A stretch of 64,000 bases of DNA from Albula goreensis (taxonomy: Eukaryota > Chordata > Actinopteri > Albuliformes > Albulidae). The number at the start of each line of letters is the position of its first letter. Within the stretch, counting starts at the first letter, position 1. Location of the stretch: NCBI GenBank assembly GCA_022829145.1, contig CM040751.1:2731364-2795363 (forward strand), given 5' to 3'. Below are positions 1 to 11,889 of this stretch, piece by piece. The position numbers and the translations under genes are program-made. The notes under the pieces are model-generated. The model had not been told where the DNA came from. It made no database searches and saw nothing but the letters and a program-made list of their open reading frames with translations.

Positions 1-277
1 CACTGCATACAACATAAAGAAATTTCCTGAGTTCTAAACAATCTCCAGATCGGTCTTTGCTTCTGAGAATCTACTGCAGATGATATATAAAATCAAGTAT
101 AAGGCGAGCCATATGGGAACAGAAAGATAGTGGTAGGCAGACATTGTTTTTAACAGAGCTGATTTCTGACAGTGTTGGATAAAGGAAGAGGAGGTGGTAT
201 GACTATCTTTTCGGGCCTGTACCCGTGTTTGCACAGCCAGTTTTGCTGACTGTCCTTCCAAATTCACTATCCCCATG

Positions 278-407
278 TGACCTTTGAACCCCTTTTGCTA
301 CAGTGGGACAGCAAAGGGCGCAGGTCCACTCCACGGCGGCACCCGTTAGCCCGCCCCCACCCCGCCACTCTCCTGCCCTCCCCCTGCTGCAGGACGCGCT
401 ATAAAAG
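278..407 (+). promoter_or_regulatory. apoa1: apoa1 core promoter with DR1-like sites and TATA box
   Basis: A TATA box (TATAAAAG) lies at 400-407, about 25-30 bases before the likely start of the non-coding first exon. Upstream are two direct-repeat-1-like nuclear-receptor sites: TGACCTTTGAACCC at 278-291 and AGGGCGCAGGTCCA at 315-328. Mammalian APOA1 promoters are driven in liver and intestine by HNF4 and related receptors through such sites. The motifs are seen directly; their use by HNF4 is inference. Confidence 0.65.
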
Positions 408-429
408 ACCTGGGGTGCGCTTCGGTTCC

Positions 430-458
430 TCACTCGCTCAGAGCATCATCACTCACAG
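430..458 (+). other. apoa1: apoa1 non-coding exon 1 (5' UTR)
   Basis: The stretch from about 430 ends at CACAG followed by the donor GTAAGA at 459. It lies 25-30 bases downstream of the TATA box and has no ATG, which fits the usual apolipoprotein layout of a short untranslated first exon. The exact transcription start is a guess. Intron 1 (459-1476) shows no other clear feature. Confidence 0.55.
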
Positions 459-1485
459 GTAAGACAGCTGGGGAACTTTACCTCAGGACAGTGGAACTGC
501 ATGTGTGTATGTAGGAGGGGGTGGGTGGGGGCTGCTCCACAGGGAAAAACACAGACCAAACTTTCTTTAGGCAGAGGGAAGAGAAGGGAAATAAGATTTA
601 GAATGTATTTAAAATGAGTAGGTCTTTTTCTGGTATTGTGCCTGTTTATTTGTTTGTCTTTGTGCATCAGACTTGTCCGCTGTTTTTCGACAAGTATGCC
701 TGACTAATTCTCTGAACGTTGAGCCGGTTTGAGTGAGCAGCATCCCTCTTTAAGTCATAGCTTTAAATCTTGCTGACTGTTTGATCATTTCTGTTAGCTT
801 TTGTATTAGCAGGGCGCAATTGTCTCTGCCTTGTATTCGGCATGACTGGATTAAAGTGTGAGTTTTAGCGAAAAAGTTAAAACAGATACGCCTATAATGC
901 AATCTGTGTAGGCAGGGTTAAACGGTTCAATGCTACTGCATGTAGCATTGAAAAGTTTTACAGATGTCTGTATATCTGCCCTCATTGACACCAGTGGTTT
1001 CTTCCATCCGTTGCAATCGAAACAAGTCGTTAAGATAAGCTGCGTTAGGCGATAGCTGTAGGTAGGGTTGATTGGGGTGGCCGGTTGAATGTCCTTAGTT
1101 GTTTGCAGGAAGCAGGCGGTGAACCTGACCCCAAATTCACTGTTAGAAAGCTTATCTGAGTGAGGGTGGTGTGAAACTCGGTGGAGCTGTCCTCAACGAC
1201 TCAGCAGGCAGGGGCAAAGTCCCTCTGTAGTGTGCCAGAGAACATTGGGGAACTAATGACTGCGCAGCGGCAGGGGAGAGTTTAGTCTTGTACCGGGGGG
1301 AACCAGTGTGAGCATGTGCACTAGCGTAAGGGCATTCTCTTGTGTGGGTGCGATTTAGCTTATACAAATGGTACTGTGATAGGGATAATGCTGGCGCAGT
1401 GTACTGTATGCTAAATTGTCTTCCCTGTCTATCTGTCCTCCCCTCCTTCTCTCTCTCTCTCTTTCCCTCCCTTCAGATCTCCATC

Positions 1486-2955
1486 ATGAAGTTTGTGGCT
1501 CTTGCACTCACCATCCTGTTGGCCGCAGGTCAGTATTGCCTTCGTCTGGCCCCCGCTGGACCATTTGACACCAACAAGCCAAACCTCAACTTACCGAAAC
1601 GCATTGTAAACCCAAAAGCACACAGCTGCAGTGGTATAATGACTGCAGTTATCGCTGTGGGAATAATGGATAGTACTTTGTATCGGTACGATCAATGCTT
1701 GAGCATTTTCTGACGTTCTGTCCCAGGTTGCCAGGCGAGGTTCCTGCAGGCCGATGCTCCTTCCCAGCTGGATCAGGTGAGGGCGGCCGTGGGCCTGTAC
1801 CTGCAGCAGGTAAAGCAGGTCGCACAGAAGGGTCTGGACCACCTGGATGACACCGAACTCAAGGATTACAAGTAAGGCACTTCGGAACCCTGGCTTGAGT
1901 TTCTTCCAAAGCCAAGTCCTCTTTCCCTTTCAACACAACTCATTTCTGTTCCACTTTACTTTCCCAACCTTTTAAACACTCCCTTCTTTGAATGCCATCC
2001 TCCTCTCATTCCTCCATTCTCCTCATCTTCTCCTCTCTCTCTCTCTCCTGTTATTCCTTATATTCTCTTCCTCTTTTCCTCTTATCACCCCATGTTCTCT
2101 GATCTCTCACTCTTGTACTGTATTACCAGGGGCGTCACCAGACCCTATTTTCTGGGGCACGTGTCCCAGAAATGATTTGTTGTGCCCCAGTAAATGATCA
2201 TGAAAAGTAACTTGTTTTTAAAAATGTGACATAAATTGCAAGAGTTAGGATTTGGGCACTGGGGGCCTGTGCCCCAGTAGTGATAAAAGTCTAGCAACAC
2301 CCCTGCGTATTACCAAAACATGAAAACAGAAATAAAAATTCTCTCTCTCTCTCTCTTCAGACTGAGACTATCTCAGAGCCTTGACAACATCCAGACCTAT
2401 GTCGAGACCGCCTCAGAGAACCTGTCCCCCTACACCGACAGCATCACCGCCCAGTTAATGGAATCTACCAAGCAGATCAGGGAGAGCATCGCAGCCGACA
2501 TCGAGGCCCTCAAGAGGGACCTGGAGCCCAAACGTGAGGAGCTGAGGGAGGTCCTGAAGAAACACATGGACGACTACCGCGAGAAGCTGGAGCCCGTGAT
2601 CACAGAATACTTGACCAAGCACAAGGAGGAGATGGAGACCCTGAAGCTCAAGATGGAGCCCGTGATGGAGGCGCTCAAGGCCAAGTTCCAGACCAACCTG
2701 GAGGAGACGAAGTCCAAGCTCACCCCCATCCTGGAGGCCATCCGCAACAAGCTGACCGAGCGTCTCGAGGACCTGAAGACCCAGGCTGCCCCCTACGTTG
2801 AGGAATACAAGGAGCACATGGCCAAGGCGCTGGCTGAGGTTAAGGACCAGGCCCTCCCCAAGGCGGACGTCATCAGCAAGCAAATGGGACCAGCCATCGA
2901 GCAGCTGAAGGAGAAGTTGCTTGCCGCGTGGGAGGCCTTGAAAAAGCAATCCTAA
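1486..2955 (+). CDS. apoa1: apolipoprotein A-I, complete, 3 coding exons
   Basis: Coding exons are 1486-1528, 1727-1871 and 2361-2955 (783 nt, 260 aa plus stop), all with GT..AG borders and matching phases. The product is the main HDL protein: it binds phospholipid, takes up cholesterol and activates LCAT in plasma. Residues 1-18 are a hydrophobic signal peptide (MKFVALALTILLAAG...), followed by a short propeptide-like stretch and a mature start near DAPSQLDQ. The last exon holds amphipathic 22-residue repeats, most starting with proline (PKREEL, PVITEY, PVMEAL, PILEAI, PYVEEY). Length, exon structure and repeats fit fish Apoa1; apoA-IV or apoE are less likely because of the N-terminus and length. 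The ATG follows exon 2's acceptor by 9 bases and is the only one that gives the signal peptide. Exons 2-4 correspond to the standard four-exon apolipoprotein gene. No other apolipoprotein gene is seen next to it. Confidence 0.95.
2127..2305. mobile_element. Non-autonomous hAT-type MITE in apoa1 intron 3
   Basis: A 179-bp element has terminal inverted repeats starting CAGGGGCGTCACCAGAC and ending GTCTAGCAACACCCCTG. It is flanked by 8-bp target duplications TGTATTAC and CGTATTAC with one mismatch. CAGGGG termini with an 8-bp duplication are typical of hAT elements. It has no coding capacity and lies about 55 bases before the acceptor of the last apoa1 exon. Confidence 0.8.
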
Positions 2956-3330
2956 ACCGTCCCGCTCCCCCAACCCCCCAACCTCCCATTCACTCCCACA
3001 AAACACAAACACACACACATACACACACAAAGACCACCTTCGCCCCCTAAACTCCAGCAGGGGAAAATGGGGACTGTGTCAAAGCAGTAAGACTTTTTTT
3101 TTGTGCGCACACGAACGCTCACACGCCGTACACTGTAACACACTGTAACACATTGTAACACACTGTAAAACGGGAGTCTGACCCCTGGGCAGTGAAGCGG
3201 AAAGTGTGTCCCTGCGTACCGATCGTCATACTGCTTTTTGGAAGGATACTCAGTGTTTAACATCACACTCATGTAACACCTCCTCTTTCCTTCTCACTAT
3301 TCCCCAACCTCCCAGTGATGACAGCGTGTC

Positions 3331-3336
3331 AATAAA
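3331..3336 (+). terminator. apoa1: apoa1 poly(A) signal AATAAA
   Basis: AATAAA lies 376 bases after the apoa1 stop codon and is followed by a T-rich stretch (TTGTCTTTTTCC), as expected for a cleavage signal. The 3' UTR between holds CA-rich sequence and a short GTAACACACT repeat at 3133-3170. Confidence 0.75.
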
Positions 3337-3359
3337 ATTGTCTTTTTCCTAACCTCATC

Positions 3360-6300
3360 TCTCTGCTCTGAGCCTTATTCCTCATGGATAATCCAGCCCT
3401 CACTTCCAGTCATGTGACTGCCATGTAATAAGGTATCGCTCTCAACCAATGAGATGTTGTTCATATGGTTTAATGGGTGAGTAAATTCTAAACACGGTGC
3501 TCTCAAAATCTACTCCACCATCACTTGCTGTGAATAACTACACATACATAAATGAAGACATTGGTTGTGTGAAGCAAAAGGTGAATTATTGGATTCAATG
3601 AATATTATGCTAAAATTCACTCTGATATGCAAGTCTTTCATTTGTCAAATGAAATTATTATATTATTATAATGCACTTATATCTGCTATATGAAAGTACA
3701 ACAAGTATGAAATAAGCAATACAAATAATGGAGCTATGTAATTTCAGATATTTTAACAAAGGGGTGTCACAAAGCAAAATTATTAAAACGTAAAAGAAAA
3801 AAAAAGAAAAGAAAAAAGGGGATTTGAGCATGTCACAGGTTTGCAGACCGCGCTGGTGCCTTTGAATACTTTGGAAATCGTTTTTTAAGGATTAAGGTGG
3901 ACAAGATCCTGCGATGGGAGGTGAAGGGTGACAGGTTGGCAGAGAAATGGGGGATGTGAGTGTGTGTGTGTGTGTGTGTGTGGTTTGAGTCCAAGTGAAA
4001 TGATTAATGATGGGATTTGGAGGGTTTGTCAGTGTATCGACAGGCGGCAGCCTCACACAGAGTTTCATTAGAAAGAAGGAGAGATGGATGGTTTCTCCTT
4101 TGGCCCCGGGGTCTACCACATCATCACTGTCCAATCAGAGCGCCCGACAACGAGCTTGCAGGAAGCGGGGGGACCCCGCATTCACCACATAAATATTACA
4201 CAAGATACAAAAACCACACGCCACAGATTCATAACATAAATACGACACAGCATGGAAAACCGCACATAACAGCTACACGGATCACACACGGTGAAAAGGA
4301 TGCCGCACACAGTCAGAAAGTCATAATGAGTAATATATTAAGTTTCAAAAAATTTGTATGCACATACACACACACACGTACAAACAGACACACTTATACC
4401 CACGCCCATACAACACAGACATAATCGCACATAACTCGCACACACAGCAATAGTAATTGTGGTTGGCTGTGTTTTACCAGTTAAAGAATCAACGAATCAG
4501 TCAAGGGCAGCCAGTGAACTCAAAACAGGGGAGGAACAAACTTTACCTTTTTACCTATCATTATGTTCAACCTGTTCCCATTTATCCTCCTTGATTAACA
4601 ATAAAACAAGTAATTCATAGATTAATCAACACTAACTGATGTAATTAAATTAAAAACATCCATGGAAATAACAAACGTAACACTAGTTTGCAAACGACAG
4701 CAATTCTATTACAAATGAAATCAGTAACTATTTACTCGATTTACATTAGCTGGTGTTGATTACTCTGTGACTAAACTGACTAATTGCTAATAAAGGGGGA
4801 TTAAATGGGAACCGGTTGAAAGTAATGAAATGTTTAAAGGTAAAGTTTATTCCTCCCCAGCCTCAAGCCGCTACTGGACCCAACGTATGATTAAGCAGTT
4901 CTGAGAAAGCAACCCTACAGGAACACCTCAGAAACATGCGATACACCACACATCATAAACTGTAGCACCTCACTGGAACTTTCTTTTAGAAAAGGGTTCT
5001 CCGAACCTCCTTTTAATGTCTTAGTCCTACCTGCAGCCATGGAGGTGCAGAGAGGATAGACAGAGGAACAGATGGTAGGTTTTTACATGCAGATAGATAC
5101 TGCTAATGGCGATTATTTTACCCCTCACTAAATACCCCTGCCTCCCCCTGCTAATGCCCCTTAACGTACCCCTCAATCTGTATTCCGTCTACAGTATCAT
5201 TTTTCAGTGTCTGTTTGTGGCCTCGTTCTTCATTCCTGTTGTCTGTCCTTCACTTTTGCCCTAGAAGATAGTTATGAATGTTATGAAAACATCTGCAGGG
5301 GCGATTATTTAGGGTTTAATTAAACTCTGACGTGTTTTCCCTCACCTCAGGCACTCCACTGACAGGATTCACGGGGTCAAAGGGCAGGCGTGTGTGCGCT
5401 GCGCTGTGACAGCGAGGTCATTGGAAAAGGTGGGGAACGGAAGCTGCTTTCCCTCATCGTTAAAATAATTTGTTTAAAAAAATGTGGGTTGCTGAATGAT
5501 GTGGAAATGAGATGTGAGTGTTAATTAGGAGCTGTAGCAGTCTGTATTTTAACTCAATCACAACCCCAGGTGTTTAAAAACCGGCATCACCTTCTGGCAC
5601 TTGTGACTTTTACCTTACTGAAGTACTTTAACATTCTTGTCCCCGGCATAACGTACTTTGAGTTGTCAGTCGCTCTGGAAAAGAGCGTCCACAAAATGTC
5701 TATAATGTAACGTAATGTATCTCATTTATCACAGGTAAAAACTATATAAATGGATACCTAATATTGGTTACATTTCAATTTATCAATGCGCATCTTGTCA
5801 GCCTTATGCATTTAAATATTACTTTTTTCTCCCACTTTTTTACACCCACAGAATAATATCCACATTCCATTTTTGTCAAGAGTGTTATTCACTGAGCTAT
5901 CAGGAGTAGTGATGAAAAAAGTTTTATCTATATTTAATTGATACAATGTATACTCGGCTGATATTTACATATATTCATATTTACGCATCTGATTACTTCG
6001 TACAGGATTTTCAGTGAAAATGACCCCGTTAGAGCTCTGATGAAGGGATTACTGAAATAATGTGGGATCATTCAGATTTTGTATTGGCACAGGTCTGACT
6101 CCTGTTTGTTCATTTATGGTGATGATTACAAAGGAAGAGTCGGTTTGTGGTGGTGGGGGGGGGGGGTTCCTGGATGTCTCAGTCTCAATGAAGCCTGTGT
6201 GTGTGTGTGTGTGTGTGAGGGGTCCCGTGGGTATCTGAGCTCCTATAAAACCTGTGAGTGTTTCCCCACCCCTGCATTTTGGGGACAGCCTGTTCTGTCT

Positions 6301-6650
6301 GTATTGGTCTGGTCAGTACGATGCCACCGAAACCTGACCCTGGAGCTTCGCCGATCTGACCTGGATGCAAACGGCACCCTCCTGCAAACTCAGAGGCTCA
6401 TCATTTCACAGTGTCTGTGTTTGCACAGGTACACAGGAGCACACAAGTGCATGCCTTGGGAAGAAGAGAGGGAGAGAGAGAGAGAGAAAGGGAAGGAGGA
6501 GGAGTGTTAAAAAGACAGAAAGTTTATCAGTGAGAGAGTTACCTACGGACCCAGTCGGGATTCTTTGAAAAGGTGTCGGACAGACAAAGCGACGGTGTTC
6601 CAAGTTACACAAACAGACAATATAACACACCTGGAGTGAGCTCAGCTTCA
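3360..6650. other. Intergenic, no gene recognised (apoa1 to T-box locus)
   Basis: AT-rich intergenic DNA. It contains a (TG)n microsatellite at 3957-3982, CA-rich stretches near 4365-4445, and a SINE-like remnant near 5590-5716. A TATA-like CTATAAAA at 6243-6250 lies upstream of the T-box locus but nothing ties it to a transcript. No reading frame here looks coding. Confidence 0.6.
5590..5716 (+). mobile_element. SINE/LINE remnant with L2-type 3' tail
   Basis: The stretch AGTCGCTCTGGAAAAGAGCG, followed by CGTCCACAAAATGTC and a run of GTAA/TGTAA at 5669-5716, matches the conserved 3' tail shared by many fish SINEs and their partner L2-clade LINEs (salmonid HpaI type, TCGCTNTGGATAAGAGCGTC). 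The 5' part is too worn to place exactly, so the start is approximate. Confidence 0.6.
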
Positions 6651-6655
6651 GAGGA

Positions 6656-6660
6656 CAGGC

Positions 6661-6696
<36 letters not shown>

Positions 6697-6700
6697 GGAC
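6656..6700. repeat. (GACA)n microsatellite
   Basis: About eleven GACA units in a row with one G>C-type change near the end. The surrounding 6460-6830 is purine-rich. A donor-like GGTAAGATG at 6830-6838 follows; it might end a 5' exon of the T-box gene, but no coding start can be tied to it. Confidence 0.85.
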
Positions 6701-6839
6701 AGGAAGTCAGGTAAACCCACGGAGAGATGCACAGAGGACCAGAAGACAACGAGCTGGATCTGGAGGACAGAAAGACAGACAGCTGGGCGGGAGGGCGGAG
6801 CTTGCCAGTGGCTGCCACACCCCTGGAGGGTAAGATGAG

Positions 6840-8210
6840 TCTGACACACTTTCAGATGGACGTTAATATGCTTCTTTTCTTGATCTGGAATTATCTTGAT
6901 TAATTACTCAAAGGCCTAATTAATCAATCCACAGAGTGAATGGCATTGTTGTTCAAGTCCCTTGTGTTGTATCAACCAGATCAACAGTCCTCCTGTCTTA
7001 GCGCTCCTGTTTACTTTTGTCTGATTAATCTGTCTAGCACTTTACAAATCAGTATTATGTTAGACAACACATAAAATTGGCCCTCAAATACTTTTTGCAT
7101 AAGAAAAAAAGTTGTTGTTGTTCAAAGTACCGTTGAAGCTGCCAGTACTTTCATCCAGGTCCCTTTTATAATGCGCCAAAATTCTGCAGTTTAAATGCAC
7201 AGCATTGTGAGGTCTGTGCTCTAGACTTCATTGTACATTGTACTCAAAACTAATGCAATATTCAGATTAAAAGATCTTGTTTCCTCTAAATGAAAAGTTT
7301 ATCGTTTGTAGTAATTCCAATCAATTTAAAGAAATGTAGCTCCTTTTTAATTTGTGTTCTGTAACACAAGAAAGATAAAATGTGAAAAATAGTTACCAGA
7401 AAGCCTTAGGATTGCTTATCTATTAATTATTGAGATTGAGACTTGCTATCCTTGTTAATTAACTTCTTAATCAAGATTTAACAACAGAACACAAATTTAA
7501 GACATCTGCGCTGTTCTGTGATCATTTAAATGGGATGATCTTGTTGATCAGGTTAACGTAATTTACATCAACATTCCCCAGTCAGGAAGAGAGAAGTATG
7601 CAATAATCCACAAATTACAAAAACAATAATTGCTTCGCATGTAAGTAAACAAAAAGTATACAATTGCGAAATTAAACTGGTAATCATGAATGTTGATTTG
7701 GTATCGGTTATTATGTGAGTTATTTGTTTTCCTGTTGATAGAGCAGGATAAATGGGACCAGGATGACAGCAATGCTCAGTTTAAATGTGCAGTTTGTTTT
7801 CAGCTCCCCAGCTGCCATTGATCGAGCAAAATCTTCCTTTCTTATCTGAGCACATTTTGCTGAATGTGAAAATAATGCTAAATTAAATTTGGCTGAACAA
7901 GTTTTTTGAAATCATATGAAGTTCGTAATCAGTTATATAATCTGTTTTAATTAAGCACTGCAACAGTGTCAGCAGTTGTGGAGTTATCTGTTACATTTTA
8001 CCCACCTCCTTCCCACCTCACTCTTCTCCCCTTCTCACTTTTCTTTCTCCCTTTTTTTCTTCTTTTCTGCTCCACATATCTTTTCCGACTTATTGCTTCT
8101 CTTAACAAGTTAAAGTTGAAATAGAATAAGTACAGTAATCTCCGTCACCATATCACAGTGCGTATCACAGTGCTCTTCGTCTGTACCTCACCACGCTCCG
8201 CTGTCCCCAG
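6840..8210. other. AT-rich non-coding stretch
   Basis: Low-GC sequence before the first recognisable T-box exon. No open frame resembling the N-terminus of a T-box protein, no repeat family and no RNA gene was recognised. A pyrimidine-rich run occurs at 8005-8090. Confidence 0.5.
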
Positions 8211-8395
8211 CCCCCTGACCGCTGCTGGGAGACGCGGTGAGCCTGTCCTGCTGCATGGCAGGGAGCGCCAGCTGTGCCAAGGCCCCCAAGTCACCGGGGT
8301 CAGAGTTCAGCTGGAGATGAGCTCGCTGTGGCAGCAGTTTGATCAGCTGGGGACAGAGATGATTGTGACCAAGGCTGGAAGGTGAGGGCAACAAT

Positions 8396-8985
8396 CACTC
8401 ACATGCACAAACATATGCACAAATGCACATGCACACACTAGTGCACGTATGCACACAAACATATGCACAAATGCACATGCACACACTAGTGCACGTATGC
8501 ACACAACATATGCACAAATGCACATGCACACACTAGTGCACGTATACACACAACATATGCACAAATGCACATGCACACACTAGTGCACATATACACACAA
8601 CATACGTGCAAATGCATGCACACACATATAAGCGTACACACGAATGTACAAAACGCACATAGATACAAACATTCTCACAAATGCACATGCACACACTAGT
8701 ATGCACAAATGCACATGCACACACTAGTGCACGTAAACACCACAAATGCACATGCACATACACAACATATGCTACAAATGCACATGCACACACTAGTGCA
8801 CATATGACACACACCCTCTGCACAAATGCACGCACACTTTCTGCTGTTGGAATGCAGGATATACACACAACATGCAAATGAATGAGCGTACGAATGTACA
8901 AAACGCATCATAGTGATGACAAAGATTCACACACATTCTCACATAAACAAACACACACACACGTAAACACCACACGCATACGCAC
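8396..8985. repeat. CA-rich minisatellite in T-box intron, about 46-bp unit
   Basis: Repeated words CACATGCACACACTAGTGCA and ACATATGCACAAATG recur about every 46 bases from just after the donor at 8382 to about 8815. A second worn block (GTACAAAACGCA) occurs at 8645 and 8895. Inside the array, 8838-8857 carries a copy of the acceptor region of the next exon. Confidence 0.85.
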
Positions 8986-9363
8986 TGTTTGCCTTCACAG
9001 TATGACGCTTAGGTTGAAACTGTACCCTCTGCCTTTTCCTTTCTGCTGTTGGAATGGCAGGAGGATGTTCCCCACATTCCAGGTGCAGATTTCGGGAATG
9101 GATCCCATGGCTGAGTATGTCCTGCTGATGGACTTCATCCCTGTGGATGACAAAAGATACAGGTGGGAAACGCTAAAGCTAAATAACTAAGCTAAATGTA
9201 AAATGGTTTAGGTGTGGAAACTGTTCTATTTCCAGGTGAGGAATTAATCTGTAAACTGGAGGTTCAGGTGAACAGACAAAGGGCCAGTCAGGTGTGCCTG
9301 CAGGGTCAGTGGTACTGCCTGCAGCTCTTCAACCTGCTGGGCCAGTGATGATGGTACTGAAAG

Positions 9364-9488
9364 GTATGCTCCGCTTGTCCCATTCACAGCTCTTCCTGGC
9401 TGGTGGCAGGAAGGGCGGAACCCCAGGGGAGGGGTGCACTTCCAACGGACTCCCCTGCAATGGAACCCAGTGGATGATAGCAAAACAT
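9364..9488 (+). pseudogene. Broken third T-box exon (SSWLVAG… part)
   Basis: The sequence starts after AAAG with TATGCT, then has about 12 extra bases, then encodes SSWLVAGRAEP, a clear match to the SSSWLVAGKADP segment of Tbx6/16 T-boxes. Further on, the matches to the VHFHPDSP and GTQWM segments fall in shifting frames, which implies at least three small indels between about 9427 and 9458, and in-frame stops appear. The last 18 or so codons expected before the next exon (the LKLTNN part) are absent; the match stops at about 9488 where a CATTTACAGACAC-type tandem array begins. There is no polypyrimidine tract before the start. Confidence 0.7.
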
Positions 9489-9805
9489 TAAAAAAACATG
9501 TTTACAGACACAAGCTCATAAAAATACCTGCTGGATTTACAGGACATGTCAGTACCCTATAAACAAACAGTGACAGACAATGGACATGTCAGTACCCTAT
9601 AAACAAAAACAATAAAAAAACACGTTTACAGACACCTACATAAAAAGATTCACACATTTACAGACACACATTTATAAACATAAACACGTTTACAGAAATC
9701 TATATAAAAAGATTCACACATTTACAGACACACACTTATAAACATAAACACATTTACAGACACCTACATAAAAATATTCACACATTTACAGACACATACA
9801 CTCAC
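9489..9805. repeat. AT-rich tandem array replacing the end of the broken exon
   Basis: Units of about 65-70 bases built on ACACATTTACAGACAC, ATAAACATAAACAC and CTACATAAAAA recur four to five times; an internal 47-bp word with GGACATGTCAGTACCCTATA is duplicated at 9541 and 9583. The array abuts the last recognisable codon of the broken T-box exon. Confidence 0.8.
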
Positions 9806-11199
9806 ATTTAATAAGCTCATATATAACTCCAAATGCCCCCTCAGATTTGCCAGATTTTTTCTGTACAGTTGCTACTATGAATATAATGAAAGTCCCTATT
9901 TTTAAGCTCCAAGCATTAATTGCTTTAGTTTTATGTTCCTCTGAAATAATGGTTCCCATCATTTTACATAATGCATGTCCATAAGCTTAATATGAAACAA
10001 TCTGAAGTCATGAATCTTACAGGTGCACATATGTTAATGTGTGTATGTGTATCTGTGGTGTGTGAGTGTGTTTATGTGTGTACTTGTGTGACTTTTCCTC
10101 AGATCATTCTGAACTCCATGCACCGATACCAGCCGCGGTTCCATGTGGTGTTTGTGGACCCACGGCGCGACAGCCAGCGATACGCACACCACAACTTCAC
10201 CACCTTCTTCTTCCCAGAGACCCGCTTCACGGCTGTCACCGCCTACCAGAACCACAGGGTAGCCGACGCAAACCTGCCCGCAGTGGGCTTCATTCATTAA
10301 ATGGAATGACAAATTTTATTGTAAATAGTTCAGAAACTAATTTACAGAAACAACATGAGATTTATCAAAGATTTCGTATGTCCATTTCCTTGTAGGATCC
10401 AGACAGGTTTCACAGCTAATTTAAACTCTTGTATCATGTGTGAAAATGGAAAGCAATGCTGCAAAGCTCATTTTGTTTTTTCTCTATCATTTTTGGAGTT
10501 ATTCATTCATTAATATTTTATCAGATTGAAATGCAAGTAATTAAATTATTTGGAAGAAATATAAATAAAAAAGTTTAGATATTTCAATGGCTTAGATATT
10601 TTAATTTTGACTTTCAATACATTTTAAAACTGTGACAAACAGGACTAGGGTCCCAATACATTTTAAAACAAAACAGAAAAGGCATAATTCTGAGATGTAT
10701 TTGTATATGTATATGTTATTAACCCCTATGGTTTCTCTACCAGGAGCCTGTGTGTCCCAATGTATGGTCTTCTCAACCATGTGACCTTCCTCTTTGTTCC
10801 CTACCTAAGCAGATCACCCAGCTGAAGATAGCCAGCAACCCCTTTGCGAAAGGATTTCAGGACCCCAAGCCCAGATGGCTGGTAGGAGACAAGTCATGTG
10901 CCAGCTCTTAGCTCCCAGAGAGCGTCACTCGTTTTCTGTTGCCTATTCAATATGAATGAAAATTAGGCCCGGAGTGTCAAGACATGAATTTAAATCAACG
11001 GAAATGCTGTCTATGCTTGCAAAACAGTTGGATATATATGGTTTCTTTAGCACAAAATGCAAATGACAAACACATTTTAGCTTAATGGTAAACTCAAGTA
11101 TCAGCATATGGTACAGGTCCATAATTAACTATAAAAGAGAACACCGGTGAGCTGGTGCTGTTGAGAAATTGAGGAAGACAGCAGAGAAAACCAACTTTC

Positions 11200-11346
11200 T
11201 TGGTCGGCTTACCCCCATCATCCCTGCCGAGGCCGGGCCAATTGTTGCCTCGCCAACACGGACCTCCGGCCATAGCTGGCAATGGCGAGACCAGGATTCA
11301 AACCACCGACCTCAGGGCTCTTTGTGAGCCACCTACGAGGCCCTAT
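11200..11346 (-). mobile_element. tRNA-derived SINE remnant
   Basis: On the - strand there is a B-box-like GGTTTGAATCC (11294-11304), preceded by a tRNA-like head (GGGCCTCGTAGGTGGCTCAC) and followed by a GC-rich body. This is the usual make-up of a tRNA-derived SINE, lying in the last T-box intron. Family not identified; ends are approximate. Confidence 0.55.
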
Positions 11347-11498
11347 CTTATAATTTTTATGAAATGATTTCTGATTAAATTATATTATGGTTATCCATTG
11401 TTTCAAAGATGCACCAAACTAATTGTAAGCATCAATGAGTGTCATGTGACTCTTCTTACCATGCACCACCAATTGAATGCGTCCTATGTCAGGACTGA

Positions 11499-11511
11499 CC
11501 ACTAGGGGGCG
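11499..11511 (+). promoter_or_regulatory. CTCF-like motif
   Basis: CCACTAGGGGGCG matches the core of the vertebrate CTCF site. A single motif match is weak evidence of binding. It lies between the T-box exons and bace1. Confidence 0.3.
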
Positions 11512-11795
11512 TTGAGAGCACTGATCTTCAGTGGCTTACCCCATTATGACTTATGGAAATGCTCCAGTAATGACTTTGAAATGCTTCCATATTCCAATAC
11601 GGCCATCATTAAAAAGAGACAGGCACAGAAAAGCACCCAGGTTATATTTATTTATACTTTTTGTGACCTAATTGTTCTTTTTAGGTGACAAATTATTGAT
11701 ATTATATATGAACAGGCAAAGTGTATTTCTGTTCAGAGCGTCAAGGTAATCGTTTTGAAAAAGTGTCCTCTTTTTCTGCATATCACTGCAATCAT

Positions 11796-11889
11796 TTGAA
11801 ATGAGTTTAGAAACACACCTGGATTATTAATTAGGCTTTTCAGACATTACAGTTGAAATGAGTTTAGAAACACACCTGGATTATTAATG
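11796..11889. repeat. Duplicated 35-bp segment
   Basis: The segment TTGAAATGAGTTTAGAAACA with its continuation to TTATTAAT occurs twice, 57 bases apart, at about 11796 and 11853. It is a simple local duplication. Confidence 0.8.

Noticed and set aside
2455-3030. 191-codon open frame on the - strand over apoa1 exon 4
   Set aside because: Shadow of the GC-rich, heptad-like apoa1 coding sequence; the sense strand is clearly the gene.
6573-6833. Open frame over the GACA repeat, considered as a 5' exon of the T-box gene
   Set aside because: Its protein is mostly repeat-derived (DRQT units) and has no T-box N-terminal resemblance.
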